Positions 53,101-64,000 of a stretch of 64,000 nt of DNA are shown in pieces. Position 1 is the first letter of the stretch. Each line of letters opens with the position of its first letter. Both the position numbers and the translations under genes were made by a program. The notes under the pieces were generated by a model, which saw only the letters and a list, made by a program, of their open reading frames with translations, made no database searches and had not been told where the DNA came from. Source of the stretch: Rosellinia necatrix (lineage: Eukaryota; Ascomycota; Sordariomycetes; Xylariales; Xylariaceae); contig JAGYVD010000002.1 in assembly GCA_021209875.1 (NCBI GenBank), positions 3,348,001 through 3,412,000 on the forward strand, written 5' to 3'.

Positions 53101-54798
53101 TTATTTAATAATAAAAAATATAATAAACTAAACGAAATTTAATAATAAGTTTATTAATTATATAAACAAACATTTAATTAACATGTTTATATACCTGTTA
53201 TAATATAAACTATAAATATATTATATACTAAACAAACTAAACTTTGTTTTAAATATTTTTAATTAATTAAAAAACATTACTAATTTAATAAATACTAAAA
53301 AAAATAATTTAAACAAATAAAAAACTAGTACTAAATAATATATAAATAATATATTTAGACCTAATAATAAAAAAATAATAAAAATTAAATTTATAACAGA
53401 TTATATTAAAAATCTTTAATATTAAAAAGTTTTAAAATAATTCATAAAAATAACAAAAACGTTGCAAATTTTTTAAACCTAGATATTTTTTATAATTATA
53501 AACAATTTTTATATAATATTAATTAAAAAATAAATATAAATTATATATATTTAAAAATAAATAATTAAATGTTTAGCAATAATATATAATAATAAATATT
53601 ATTTTAGCAAGCAATATATAATAAAAAACTAGAACTTTACGTTATTAAATTAAAAGATTTAATTCTTATAATATATTAATAATAATAATATATATTATAT
53701 TAAAACGTTTATTATTTATTTTTAATCATAAAAATATTCTGTTAAAAACTAAGCAAAAATATAAGCTAAACAATTTTTATTATTTAATTAAAATGTATTA
53801 AACAGCATTATTTCTAATTAAAATTATAAATTTACTTCTGAATTTTAAATAACACTTTAAAAGCTATAAAAACAAAACTTTTAATAACAACTTTTATTAT
53901 TTATAAAATAATAAATTATTTAAATAAAAAATTAAACAGCAGAAATTATTATTTAATATTATATATATATATATATTTAAATTATAAATAAATAAATATA
54001 TTATTATTTTAATAATAAAACTTAAATAAAACATATTTAAAACTTATTAAATTATTAGCTTATAAACAGCTTTTTAAATTTTAGCTATTTAAACTAAATA
54101 AAATCTTTGTTAATATAAAAATAAATATAATTATTAAAAATATTTAATTTATATAAAAATATTTTTATAAAAATATAAAATTAGCTATAAATTTTATAAT
54201 AGCGCATATAAAATAATATTATAATAATAAATATAAATTAATAAAGTTTAATATAAAAATAAAATATATTTAAAACTTTATATAAAATATTATTTTTTAA
54301 AAGCTGTTTAAAAATATTTTTAACAGCGCATAAAATTATAAAAATTAAAAAAAATTAATAAATTAGCTTATTAATTAAAATTGCCAGAAACTTTTAATAT
54401 TTATTTTATTATTTTAGTTATATATTTATTATTTAAAAACATAAGCAAAAAAATTTTTTATTAAAAAATACCGGCATTAAGCTTAATGTTTAAAAAATAA
54501 AACTTAAAAAAAAAAAGTAATTTATTTAAAATTAAAATAATTTTTAAGCATTAAATAAACTATTTTAAAAACAGATTTCATTATTTTGTTAAATAAAAAA
54601 AATATAGCTATAAAAACATTTAGTAAAAATCGGAATAGCAACTATATAATATGAAAAAATTAATTAAAAAATATTAGAATCGAAAAAAAAATAGACCTTG
54701 GCTGGAAAAATTAAAAAAAAACTATAGCCGACCTTATAAACAGTAAAAAAAAATTATAGTTATTAAAAACAATAACGTTTTATTATAGCCCTAGCACT

Positions 54799-54982
54799 TA
54801 ATATAGTTAGAAAAAAAGGGGTTTTTTATCTAGCTAGCGCAGCTAGCTAGATAAGGATTGTATAGCTTAGATAAGGTAACCTAGCCTGAAAGTCTTCTGG
54901 TCTCTGCGGGACCAGAAGCCTTTATCTAATCTATATCACACTTTTTCAGACTTAACCATACTACCCTTAGTAAACCTTACTA
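54799..54982 (+). repeat. 3' LTR of family A copy 2
   Basis: Inner start is converted (taatatagttagaaaaaaa), while the hairpins and the outer end are preserved (ctatatcacactttttcag, actacccttagtaaacctta). The length equals its partner. Confidence 0.93.
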
Positions 54983-54987
54983 ATAAT

Positions 54988-55829
54988 TTTTTTTTAGCTT
55001 TACAATTTTTATAAATAAATATTAAAAAATTATTTATATAGAAAATTATAAACAAAAATCGATTTTAAATATAAACGAAATAAAGCTTTTTTTAAAAAAA
55101 CGATTATTATTAACATTTTAAATGTTAATAAAAACTTTATATGTTAAAAAAAACAAAGCATTTTTTAAAGTATATAGCGTTTTATCTAATAAAATTATTT
55201 TGTTTAATTATAAAAAGGTTTTAAAAAAACAGCATGCTATTAGCGTTTTTTCAGTTTATAAAACGTTTAAAAAAATTAAAATTATATTAAACTAAAGCAT
55301 TTTTAAATTAAAATATACTACTACAGCTATTATAAGCTTAAAAGTTTTTATAATAAATATGACCACACAAATTAGTTATAATATATTTTTTAACTGAAAA
55401 TTATACTATATTATAATATATAATTAATATTATTTAACATACTCCTTCTTGTTAAACTCACACTAAAATATTTATTTAAACAATAATAAAAATTTTAAAA
55501 CTTTATTTTGTTTTATTATTTTAATTAATTTTTTTAAGTAATTTTATTTTTATATAAATATTAATATAAAACTGCTTGTTTATTAAATAATTCTAAAAAT
55601 CTTTTTTGTTTTTTAGTAGCAGTTTTAATAAATTGTTTATATATACACGCTTTTTTAGCTTAGCATTTATGTTTCTGTTTTATTTTAATTTGCTGCGGCT
55701 GTAAATATTATATCTAATATTTTATTTTTTTAATTTTTTTATAAAACGGTTATTTTTAATTAAATAAATAGGTTTTTATAAAGTTGAACTAATTTTAATT
55801 ATTTAGAATTTTAATAATATAATTTAAAT
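54988..55829 (-). mobile_element. Element F interior between element A copy 2 and solo LTR D
   Basis: About 840 bp of AT-rich, stop-filled sequence assigned to F by position. No motif was read. Confidence 0.6.
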
Positions 55830-55834
55830 AAATT

Positions 55835-56104
55835 TATCATGACCCACAGCCATGATGGCCCTGATTGGCTGGACAAATAAGTGGCCTGGCGGCCCCTGAT
55901 TGGTTCCCCGGCTAAGTGAGTACAAGTACGAGGTGGTGAATGCGGTAGGCCTGTTATAAAGTGAATGGCCAGTGGTATATACAAGGGGGAATTCTGGCCG
56001 TCGGCCCTGTGTATAGTTCTCTTCTTTTCTCAACCTCAGTTTTTCTTTCTAATACATAGGTATAGTTGGACTCCGCTCCAACTGCTGCTATTGCAGCCAT
56101 TACA
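55835..56104 (+). repeat. Solo LTR, family D, well preserved
   Basis: 270 bp, starting tatcatgacccacagccatg and ending TTGCAGCCATTACA, with TSD AAATT on both sides (55830-55834 and 56105-56109). It is colinear with both LTRs of element D and much richer in GC, so it approximates the original Ty3/gypsy LTR. Small open frames overlapping it on both strands (55824-56033 and 55965-56198) arise only because this patch lacks RIP stops; they are not genes. Confidence 0.93.
55860..55990 (+). promoter_or_regulatory. Putative LTR promoter of family D
   Basis: Two ctgattgg motifs (55861 and 55896), which are inverted CCAAT boxes, lie about 80-115 bp upstream of a TATA-like ggtatatacaag (55974-55985). 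The same order is kept in the LTRs at 20770 and 34473, the latter with a better TATATAAGCAGG. A pyrimidine-rich stretch typical of fungal transcription starts follows. Function is inferred from motif order only. Confidence 0.45.
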
Positions 56105-56128
56105 AAATTATTATAATAAATATAAACG

Positions 56129-56336
56129 TGAGAAAATTAGTATGAGGGTAGAAAGAAAGATTCCTCTATTAATTCCTCTGCTAGGTGGGGAATTCTAGTA
56201 AGTCTAGAATTAACACCTGCAGGAGTGGCCGTGGGCGACCTGTTGCCAGCCGTAGCCTGTGCAACCTATCTAATCTAATCTAGCAATAAACAAGCCGTTG
56301 GCTCGATTAATACAGGCCCCTACGGGGACTCTATTA
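56129..56336. repeat. Solo LTR, family E
   Basis: 208 bp of GC-rich sequence starting TGAGAAAATTAG and ending ggggactctatta, flanked by TSD AAACG (56124-56128 and 56337-56341). This is the one TSD containing a CpG, so the match is informative. It contains inverted motifs (ggaattctag / ctagaatt near 56189-56209, and cccctacgggg at 56317-56327). No second copy is in the window. The phrase cgattaatacaggc at 56304-56317 is identical to one in the left LTR of F (43431-43444). Confidence 0.82.
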
Positions 56337-56341
56337 AAACG

Positions 56342-59300
56342 TATTATTATTTTTTTTAATATTAAATTAAAAGTTTTAGCTTTGAATTTTTTAGCTTAAA
56401 AAAAAACGGTTAAAAATATTTTATATATATATATATGTTTTATTAGTTGGTTAAATTAATTAAATAATTAATACAGTGTTTATGTTTTAATAATTAATAT
56501 TTTAAAGCTATTTTATAATATTTAATTATTTTGGTTTTAAAAAGCGATTTTTTAAGCTTTTTTAAAACTAATTAATTTTATATTAAATAAAAAGTTTTAT
56601 TTTATTTTATAGCATTATTTTATTTTTTATGTTTAATTTTACATTTTTTTTAGTTTATAGTTTATTTTTATATTTTTAATTTTTAATTGTTTTTAGTATA
56701 AAAGTTTTAAAAATTATATGTTTGTCTAGCTGAATATTATAAGCGTTATTTTTAATAATATTTTTTTAGCTGTTTTTATTTTTAACTTATATTTTATTAA
56801 TTAGTTTTTTATACTTTATTAATTAAATTAAAAAATTTCTAAAAACATAAAAATAATAAATGTATTTTTAAGCTTATGGATAGTTATAAGTTTAATATTT
56901 TATATATTTAATATAATAAAAGATTTAAAAGGTTACATTTAATTTTATTAATGTGTTTAATAAAAGCTTTATTTATTTTAATTGTTCATTTTTATGTTTT
57001 TTTAATAAAAATTCTTTTATTAAACTTAATATTTTATAAAATAATTATTTTATGTAATTAAAAATTTATACATAATATAACTTATAAGCTTAATAGCATA
57101 TAAAATATTTTAAATAAATATAAACTTTAATTTTATATTTTTATTAATTATATTTAGCCAGCTTATTAATTTTTATTATATAAGTTTTATATTTATATAT
57201 ATATATTTTATTTTAATTAAAAATAAAATGTTAATTAGTTTTTAATATGATTCAAAACATATTAATAAAATAAATGTTTAAACTAGTTTTTAAAATATAA
57301 TAAAATATATAATAATTTTTGCGGTAGAAAAACTTTTATTATATTGCTAAACTGCTTCTTGAACAGCTTTTACTTAAAGCTTTTATAAAAGTTCTGTTTT
57401 TTTAAGCATTATAATAATTTAATTAATAATTTTTTAGCTAGCGCGTTTTAATATATTATTTAATTTAAAAACTTTAATAAATATTAATTTATTTTTAATT
57501 TTTAATATTTAATTTAATATTTCTATGTTATTAAGCTTTTACTAATAATTATTTTATTTTATTTATTATTTTAGATTTTATATAACAAATTTTTAAATTA
57601 TTTTATTATTTCACATTTAAATTTTATAACAAATTAAAAGCCGCTTTTCTAACTTTAATTAAAAATGTATAATTATAAATTATATTATTACATTTGTTTT
57701 AATAATCAATATTTAATGCAAGGCATTATATTTTTAATAATTATTAAATAAATTTTAATAAATACGCTAGAACAGGCAAGCTATATGCTCCTTTAAACGT
57801 TTTTTATTAAATTTTTCTTAATATATGTTTTATCACGGCTTTTATATTTAAGTTATAAAATCTTTAAAATTTATATGTTTTTTATTTTATATATAAACCC
57901 TTATAAAACATTTTATTTAAAATAACCTGATTTAACATATAATAATTTTTAAATATTTATTATTAATTTTAAAAGCTGTTTATAAAACAATATAAATGTT
58001 TAAAAGTTTTAAATATAATTATAGCGTTTAATTTTGCAGCACTTGTTTAAAAAAATTAAAAAATTATAAAAACTAATTATTTATATATTATTTAAATAAA
58101 TAAAAATAACCTTGCATTTAAAAAAACTAAGTAATTTTGTTTTAATAAATTATTTATGATTATATTATTTTTATATATTTTATATATTAATATATAATTA
58201 GTTTTATAATATTAAACTTTTTTTTTAAACAAGCTTTTAATATAATATTTATATCAAATCTTTTTATTAAAAATATATTTTTTCAAAGTATATTTATAAC
58301 CTGTTTTTTTTTAAATATATCAAATATTTTCTATATAATCTTTATATTTTTTTAAAAATTAAATATTTTATAATTCTTGTTTAAACTGTTTTTTATTGTA
58401 AATAATTATATACATGTTAAGTTTTAAAAAAATTTATTATTTATTAAATATAAAACGGTATAATTATTAATTAATATATTATTAAAAATATATAACTTTT
58501 AAATTTTAAAATAATAAATAGTTTAGCAGTATAAATAACATGTTTAAAAAAATAAAGTTAATTATTATAAAACTTTTTGAAAATAAAGCTATTTATTAAA
58601 TTAATTTTTGCTATTACTAGTTTTATTATTAAGCCTTTTTAAAATATAAATTATTTAAATATTTTTTACCTTTAGTTATTAATAGCTCATTAAAACAATT
58701 TTTAATATATAGCGTTTTAATATGTTTTAATTTAATGCATTGTTTTTTTTTTAAATAAATTGTTTATTTTTGATAAGTTTTATTTATAATAACTAGCTAA
58801 AAATCAAATATTTTTTAAGCTTTATTTATAAATATTATTAGTGTTAAACTTAGATAAATATTATCATTTATTAATTGATTTATTAATATAATTATTTTAA
58901 TCTTTATATGTTAATTTATTTAATTTTTATTAAGCAAATTTCCTTACATTTAAATGTTTAATATAAGAAAAATTGTTGTCAGTTTTTAAGTTTTATATTA
59001 TATTAAATATTATTACTTTTAAAAAGCTTTTTATATTTATAAAATAACATCATTTTTTTATAATTTTTATCTTATTATATTAATAAGTTGAATCCTAGTT
59101 TAATTTAAAGCTAGTTCTTTATAACAAACTTCTAAAAAACTTTAATTATATTTATTTTTTAATCTTTAAAAAATTATAAATAAGTGTTTATAAATAAGCT
59201 GTCTATTATTTTTATATTACTTGCTAGTTTTAATATTTTTTGTTTAGCATGTTAAAACATTTAAACATATTTCTTTAAATTGTTATTTAAGCTTATAAAA

Positions 59301-59897
59301 TTAAAAAGCTAAATAGTTATTTAAAATAATAATAATAGTTTAAATTATTTTTTTTTTTAGTTATTATAGCCGCAAATTTTATATATTTAATTTTAATTCT
59401 TTTTTATTTATTTATATAATATTAAATATTTAATAAATTTAAATAAGGCGGCGTTATATATTATTATAATTTTTATAATTTTTAAAAGTATTTAAAATGG
59501 ATTTGTTTTATTAAAAGCTTTAAAGTTTTATTTTTATATATTTTTTAAATTTAATAATAATTTTATTTTTATTAAAAACATTAGATTAAGATTAAACCTA
59601 TCAATTATTTTTAATATAATTAAACTTATAATATTTTAAAAATTTTGTTTTTAATATAAAATTTAAATTTTTAAACTAGTATAATAAATTTACTAAGCTG
59701 TTTAAAATAATAAGATTAAAATAATTAATAGTTATAATAAAAATAAATTATTAAGTTTTAACAATTAACTTAACTAATTGTTTTAAATATAAAATAAATA
59801 AAAATAAAAAACCAAATTTTTAAATTAATAAGCTTTAAAATAAAAATCGCGTTTATAATAAAAAATATTAGCTTAACTAATAAACTCAGCTTATAAC
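56342..59897 (-). mobile_element. Element F interior, right part
   Basis: 3.6 kb of T-rich (plus strand), stop-filled sequence ending at the right LTR of F. No domain could be read on either strand. Confidence 0.65.
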
Positions 59898-60217
59898 TGT
59901 CGCAGAAAAACAAATAAATTATATAAAAACAAAAGAATTAAAATTAAATAATTAATACAAGCATGTTAATTTAACCCTGTAATAATAATTTATTAAGTAA
60001 GTTTTATTATATAAAAATAATTAAACTAGCCAGCTTATCTATATAGCTTAACAAAAATAATATTTTTTCTCCTTTATAATTAGTTTGTTTAAATAAGTTA
60101 AGCTTATATAAGCCTAACCGCTTATTTTAATAACTATTAATTTAGCTACAGGGCTTACAGCAGCACTTGAGCTGCAATCACCAGCCTTCTGCTAAAGCTA
60201 TTCACTTTATCGTGACA
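59898..60217 (-). repeat. Right LTR of element F
   Basis: Starts TGTCGCAG and ends TTTATCGTGACA. The outer 85 bases (60133-60217) are nearly intact (gggcttacagcagcacttga and onward), whereas the same bases in the left LTR are AT only. It shares with the left copy the TATA-like gcttatataagc near 60102. Confidence 0.88.
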
Positions 60218-60222
60218 TAAAT

Positions 60223-63200
60223 AAAAACTATTTTTAAATAACCTTAAAAATTTAAGGCAGATATAATTAAATTAAATAAAAAAATTAAACCAAAAATATA
60301 AAAAACTTTAAAGCTAGACCATGAAACTATTTTATTAATTTACAAAAAAATTATATGAAGGTTAAAAAAAAATTAAACAAGCTGTATGAAACTGTTTTAT
60401 ATAAGTTTTTATGCTTAAACTAAAAAAACGTTTTAATCGTGCGGCTATAAATTATGTTATAGCTAAACTTAAAACAATAACTAAAAAGTAAAACAGTTTA
60501 TAAAATTTTTTATATAATTTAAATTAATAAATAGTCGATTTATTGATTTAAAGATAAAATAAATTTTTTTTAAAGTTTTCAAAAAAAAGTTTTTATATAT
60601 TTATTAAAATCTTCATATATAAATTTGATAATAAACCTATAACAAATAAAATTAATTTTAAAGTTTAATATTATAATGTAATAAATTGCCTGAAAGTTAA
60701 TATAAACTTGTTAATAAATAACTTTATAAAAATAAGCAATATTAAATCTTATTTTATTCAAAAGGTTTAAATAACAGGATTTTTTATTTATTAAACAAGC
60801 ATTTCAAGACAATTATAATATTGAAAATTTAACATAATATTTATGTAATATTTATTAAAACATAAACGTACTAAAAAAAATAAAAGGTAAATATAAAGCA
60901 TTAAATTTCAATCTGTATTTTTTATAAAGCTTATTAAAAAAACATGTTTTAATAAAACTACGTAAAAAAAAAAGGTTAATAATATATTGGTGTTATAATT
61001 TATAAATAAAATAATTTTTAGATGTTTTAAAAGAATTAATAGACATTAATATACATATTAAATACCGCATATAAATAACTTATGATTTAATGATTAATAA
61101 TTTAAAACGTATTGATGTTTATAAAACAAAGAAAACTTGTAAAAACACAACTTATATTTAATATCATTATATTTCTATAACCCTTGTTGGAAAATAAATG
61201 TTTGTTTTATTTATATTATTATTAACAGCTTAAAATTAACAGTTTGAATTATTAATAAAAAAAATAAAACAGCAGATTATAAAAAATAAATGTTTTTATT
61301 ATAACTAGAAAAAATATATTATTAAAAATTACTTGTTTAAAACTTTTTAAGTAAATATAATATAACGCCGATATTAATGCTATTATAAATAAACATAAAC
61401 TAATTTTTATTATAATATTAAAAAAAATACTTTTAATATTAAAGCCGCAAAAAAATAATTTCAAAGCCAAAAAACTCTTTTTTATAGCTAGTATTATTGT
61501 TTATAAATAAAAGAAATATAAAAAATAATTATTTAAATAATAAACTTTTAGTATATGAATATATTTTTTATTAGAAAACTAACAACGCTATTTAATTTAT
61601 TAATTATAAATAAGTTCAAACAAGACATAACTATTAAATAAAATAAAAAATGAAATTTAAAAATTAATATAACGGTATAATTAGTTTTAAAAAGATATAA
61701 TACCACTTTTAAAAACGTTTTTAATAATATATGAAATATAAACTATAAAATTATAATCAAAAGAAGGAGGTTTAAAGAACAGAATATATTATTAAATAAA
61801 AAACAATATATTTTAGTTTTTTTTGTTAATTTATAAAAAAATTATGAACATAGTTATATATTAGTAATAAATAAAACAAAAACTTAGGTATAGTTTTTAA
61901 AGTATTAAAAAAAGATTAACTAAATAAACTATGACATCAATCTTGAAAAAAGAATATGGACACAAAATGAAATAGCAAATATTGGGAAAAAAAATGCTGT
62001 TAAAAAAAAAAAAAAACAACTGAACCCAAGATTATTTGAAAAAATACAAAAGAATTTAAAAAAAGTATTTCTGCTATATTAAAAATAAGCCCAAGATTAA
62101 AAAAGTTAATAAAAGATATTATTTTTATAAAATTTAATATTAAGAAATTTTATTATATGAAAAAAATGATATAACCTGATATTGAAAAAAACTAAATATT
62201 TAAATTATTATGTTTAATATTACTATATTTATAATTTAAAAACAGAACAACTAAAGCCCTAATGAAATTTACGTTAATAATATATATTAAATCAAGAAAG
62301 TAATAAATAAAAAATAAAAAATTAAATAATTCACTTGTTGTTAATTTTATATAACTTATAAAATAGATTTTATAAAAAATAAATTAGCTAAAAGTATAAA
62401 ATATAATTCTTTATATAAAATATTTTGTTAATAATTCATAAAAAGTTTTATTAAACTTAGCAATATTTTATAGATATTATATATATTGTTTATATAAAAA
62501 CAAATAAAAAATTCTCTTTTTATATTAATTATTAAAAATTCAACAAAATTATAAAAAAAAACCGGTATTTTTACTTTTTAATCAAAAAAACTTTGTTTTA
62601 TGTTTTAATTATTAAAGCTTTTATAAAAATTCATATCAAACAGGCTTTTCATTATATTTATATATATAAAACCACTAAAAATCTAACTATTTGTTATGTA
62701 AAATATAAAAATATTATAATAAAATTTTACTGTTTAAATTAATAAATGTTTATTGATATTTTAAAAGATATAAATAAGATAGCATTTAATGTTGTAAACA
62801 ACTTTTATAATATATATATAAATGACATATTTATTTATTTAAATAATTTAAAAATATATAAAATATATATAAAAAGGTTTTTAAAAGCATTATAAGATTA
62901 TTTTATGACCTAATTTAAATAAATTAAAGTTTTATAAATAATAAATTAAAATTTTAAGTTATATTGTTAATATTAAAAATATATAAGTTAATTTAATAAA
63001 AACTAAAGCTGTAGTAAATAAAAACCTTTTATTACAATAAAAATATATAATTTCTTTAAAGCTTTTATTATGTTTATTAAAAAGTTATTAATTAATATAG
63101 TTATGTTATAATTTTTATAACTTGTTTAATATAAAAAACAAAGTTTTAATTAAATAAACAATTATAATAAAGTTTTTATGAATTTAAAAACTTTTAACAA

Positions 63201-64000
63201 CAGCTTTTTTTGTTAAAATATTATTAATATAAGTGGTTTATAAAAACTAAAACTAATTTATGTAATCAAGTTATCGCAGAAATATTATTATAGCACTATA
63301 AAAATAAATAATATTTTATGGCTAATTTTTAAAAGCATTATATAATATTAAACTAAATTATATAATTTTTAATAAAAGAATATATATTATAACTATAATA
63401 TAAAGAAAATAAAAACGACAATTAATAAATAGTTCATGAAAACTTTTTTATAATTATAAATTATCAAATATGAGAATATTTCAACATAAAATAAGATTTA
63501 AATTTAAAATAAATTAAATAAAATAAGATATTTCTTAAAATATAACTTCTTAATTCTTTTTATTTGAAAAAAACGTAATAGCTAACGTTTTAGTATATAA
63601 ATACAAGGATTTAATAATATAAAAATTTAAAGAAAAACATAAAAATGTTTAGCAATTTTTTAATTTTTTACTAATAAAATAAAACTAATCTTTTTATAAA
63701 TAAGAAAATATGAAGTTGTTATATTAGCTTTAAAAAAGAAAATTAAAAAATTAACTAGTTTTTAGCTTGTTAATAAAATATTAAGAAAAACTAAAAACAT
63801 TAAAATAAAAATATGTTATTAAAAAGCTAAAAAACAAAAATAATAACTTTTAATAACTTATAAATAAATTCATAATATTATATTAAAAACAAGGAGCTTT
63901 AAATTATTTTTATTTAAAAAGTAGGTTTTTGAAAAAATTATAATTATAGGCTTATTATTTATTTAAACAAATATAAAACTAAAAACTAATATTAAAAAAT
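60223..64000. other. AT-rich gene-free sequence at right edge
   Basis: 3.8 kb outside element F. It is A-rich on the plus strand. A patch at 61925-62075 retains more TGG, GGG and CCC than its surroundings and may be less mutated, but its frames close within about 30 codons. The minus-strand 72-codon frame at 61252-61470 is hydrophobic low-complexity. I recognise no gene or element end. Confidence 0.5.

Larger units (their letters stand above)
46971..54982 (+). mobile_element. LTR retrotransposon family A, copy 2, full length, nested in F
   Basis: An 8012-bp element with two 184-bp LTRs (46971-47154 and 54799-54982) and TSD ATAAT (46966-46970 and 54983-54987). It is colinear with copy 1 at 12247-20446. 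It is somewhat less converted in places, for example near 54660-54760, where a plus-strand frame reads D-L-G-W-K-N before a stop and then continues I-A-D-L-I-N-S. That frame is shared with copy 1 and supports plus-strand coding up to the right LTR. The minus-strand 73-codon frame at 50944-51165 has a stop-free plus-strand stretch close by (about 51240-51370) and no recognisable domain, so I treat it as chance. Confidence 0.93.
43380..60217 (-). mobile_element. LTR retrotransposon family F, split by four later insertions
   Basis: Two LTRs of 321 and 320 bp (43380-43700 and 59898-60217) in direct orientation, with TSD TAAAT at 43375-43379 and 60218-60222. Subtracting the A element (46971-54982), solo LTRs C (46494-46649), D (55835-56104) and E (56129-56336) and their TSDs leaves about 8.2 kb, a normal size. 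The plus strand of the remaining body is T-rich, so I infer coding on the minus strand, with low certainty. No reverse transcriptase motif could be read. This is the oldest layer in its part of the window. Confidence 0.85.

Noticed and set aside
55824..56033. 69-codon minus-strand frame
   Set aside because: It lies inside solo LTR D, which simply lacks RIP stops. No family member conserves the frame.
55965..56198. 77-codon plus-strand frame
   Set aside because: It runs across the end of solo LTR D, its TSD and into solo LTR E, so it cannot be an original gene.
61252..61470. 72-codon hydrophobic minus-strand frame
   Set aside because: I/F/L/K-only composition is expected by chance at this AT content; there is no ribosomal or splice context and no domain.
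1..64000. Mitochondrial or plastid genome, or an AT-rich bacterial/protist chromosome
   Set aside because: No rRNA, tRNA or organelle genes. Paired LTRs with 5-bp TSDs and transition-only decay point to fungal nuclear RIP.

Overview
This window looks like a gene-free, extremely AT-rich block (roughly 85% A+T by eye) from the nuclear genome of a filamentous fungus, most likely an ascomycete with repeat-induced point mutation (RIP). I recognise no intact host gene, tRNA or rRNA. Frames are riddled with TAA/TAG, and where two copies of a repeat can be compared they differ mainly by C-to-T and G-to-A changes. The lineage cannot be named from the sequence. The block could be an AT-isochore or a pericentromeric or centromeric region.

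The window is largely explained as stacked LTR retrotransposons, bounded here by paired LTRs and 5-bp target-site duplications (TSDs). Family names are mine. Family A (LTR 184-186 bp): a copy entering from the left edge (1-336, inverted), a full copy at 12247-20446 (TSD TAAAG) and a full copy at 46971-54982 (TSD ATAAT). Family B (LTR 202-203 bp): a solo LTR at 2073-2275 (TSD TTAAT/TTAAC), a truncated copy at about 2935-6279 and a full copy at 22986-30134 (TSD AAATA). Family D (LTR 270-273 bp): a Ty3/gypsy element at 20770-34743 (TSD AATAA) split by the family B insertion, and a solo LTR at 55835-56104 (TSD AAATT). Family F (LTR 320-321 bp): one element at 43380-60217 (TSD TAAAT) split by family A and three solo LTRs. 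Family C: a solo LTR at 46494-46649 (TSD ACTAT) and two decayed copies near 6355 and 41803. Family E: a solo LTR at 56129-56336 (TSD AAACG).

The implied order is: F inserted and decayed, then received A, solo C, solo D and solo E. D inserted beside A copy 1 and then received B. Full-length bodies are destroyed, but solo LTRs are GC-rich islands of near-original sequence. In all five full-length pairs the outer side of each LTR is better preserved than the side facing the element interior. This mirrored gradient is the most interesting signal here.

Other non-LTR pieces are a stop-free, lysine/arginine-rich coding relic (41545-41802) cut off by a family C copy, an unassigned GC-rich relic with a TATA box (42417-42640), a short GC-rich scrap (37904-37942) and a direct-repeat pair near 10.2-10.7 kb. 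The remaining gaps are AT-rich sequence in which I see nothing recognisable.
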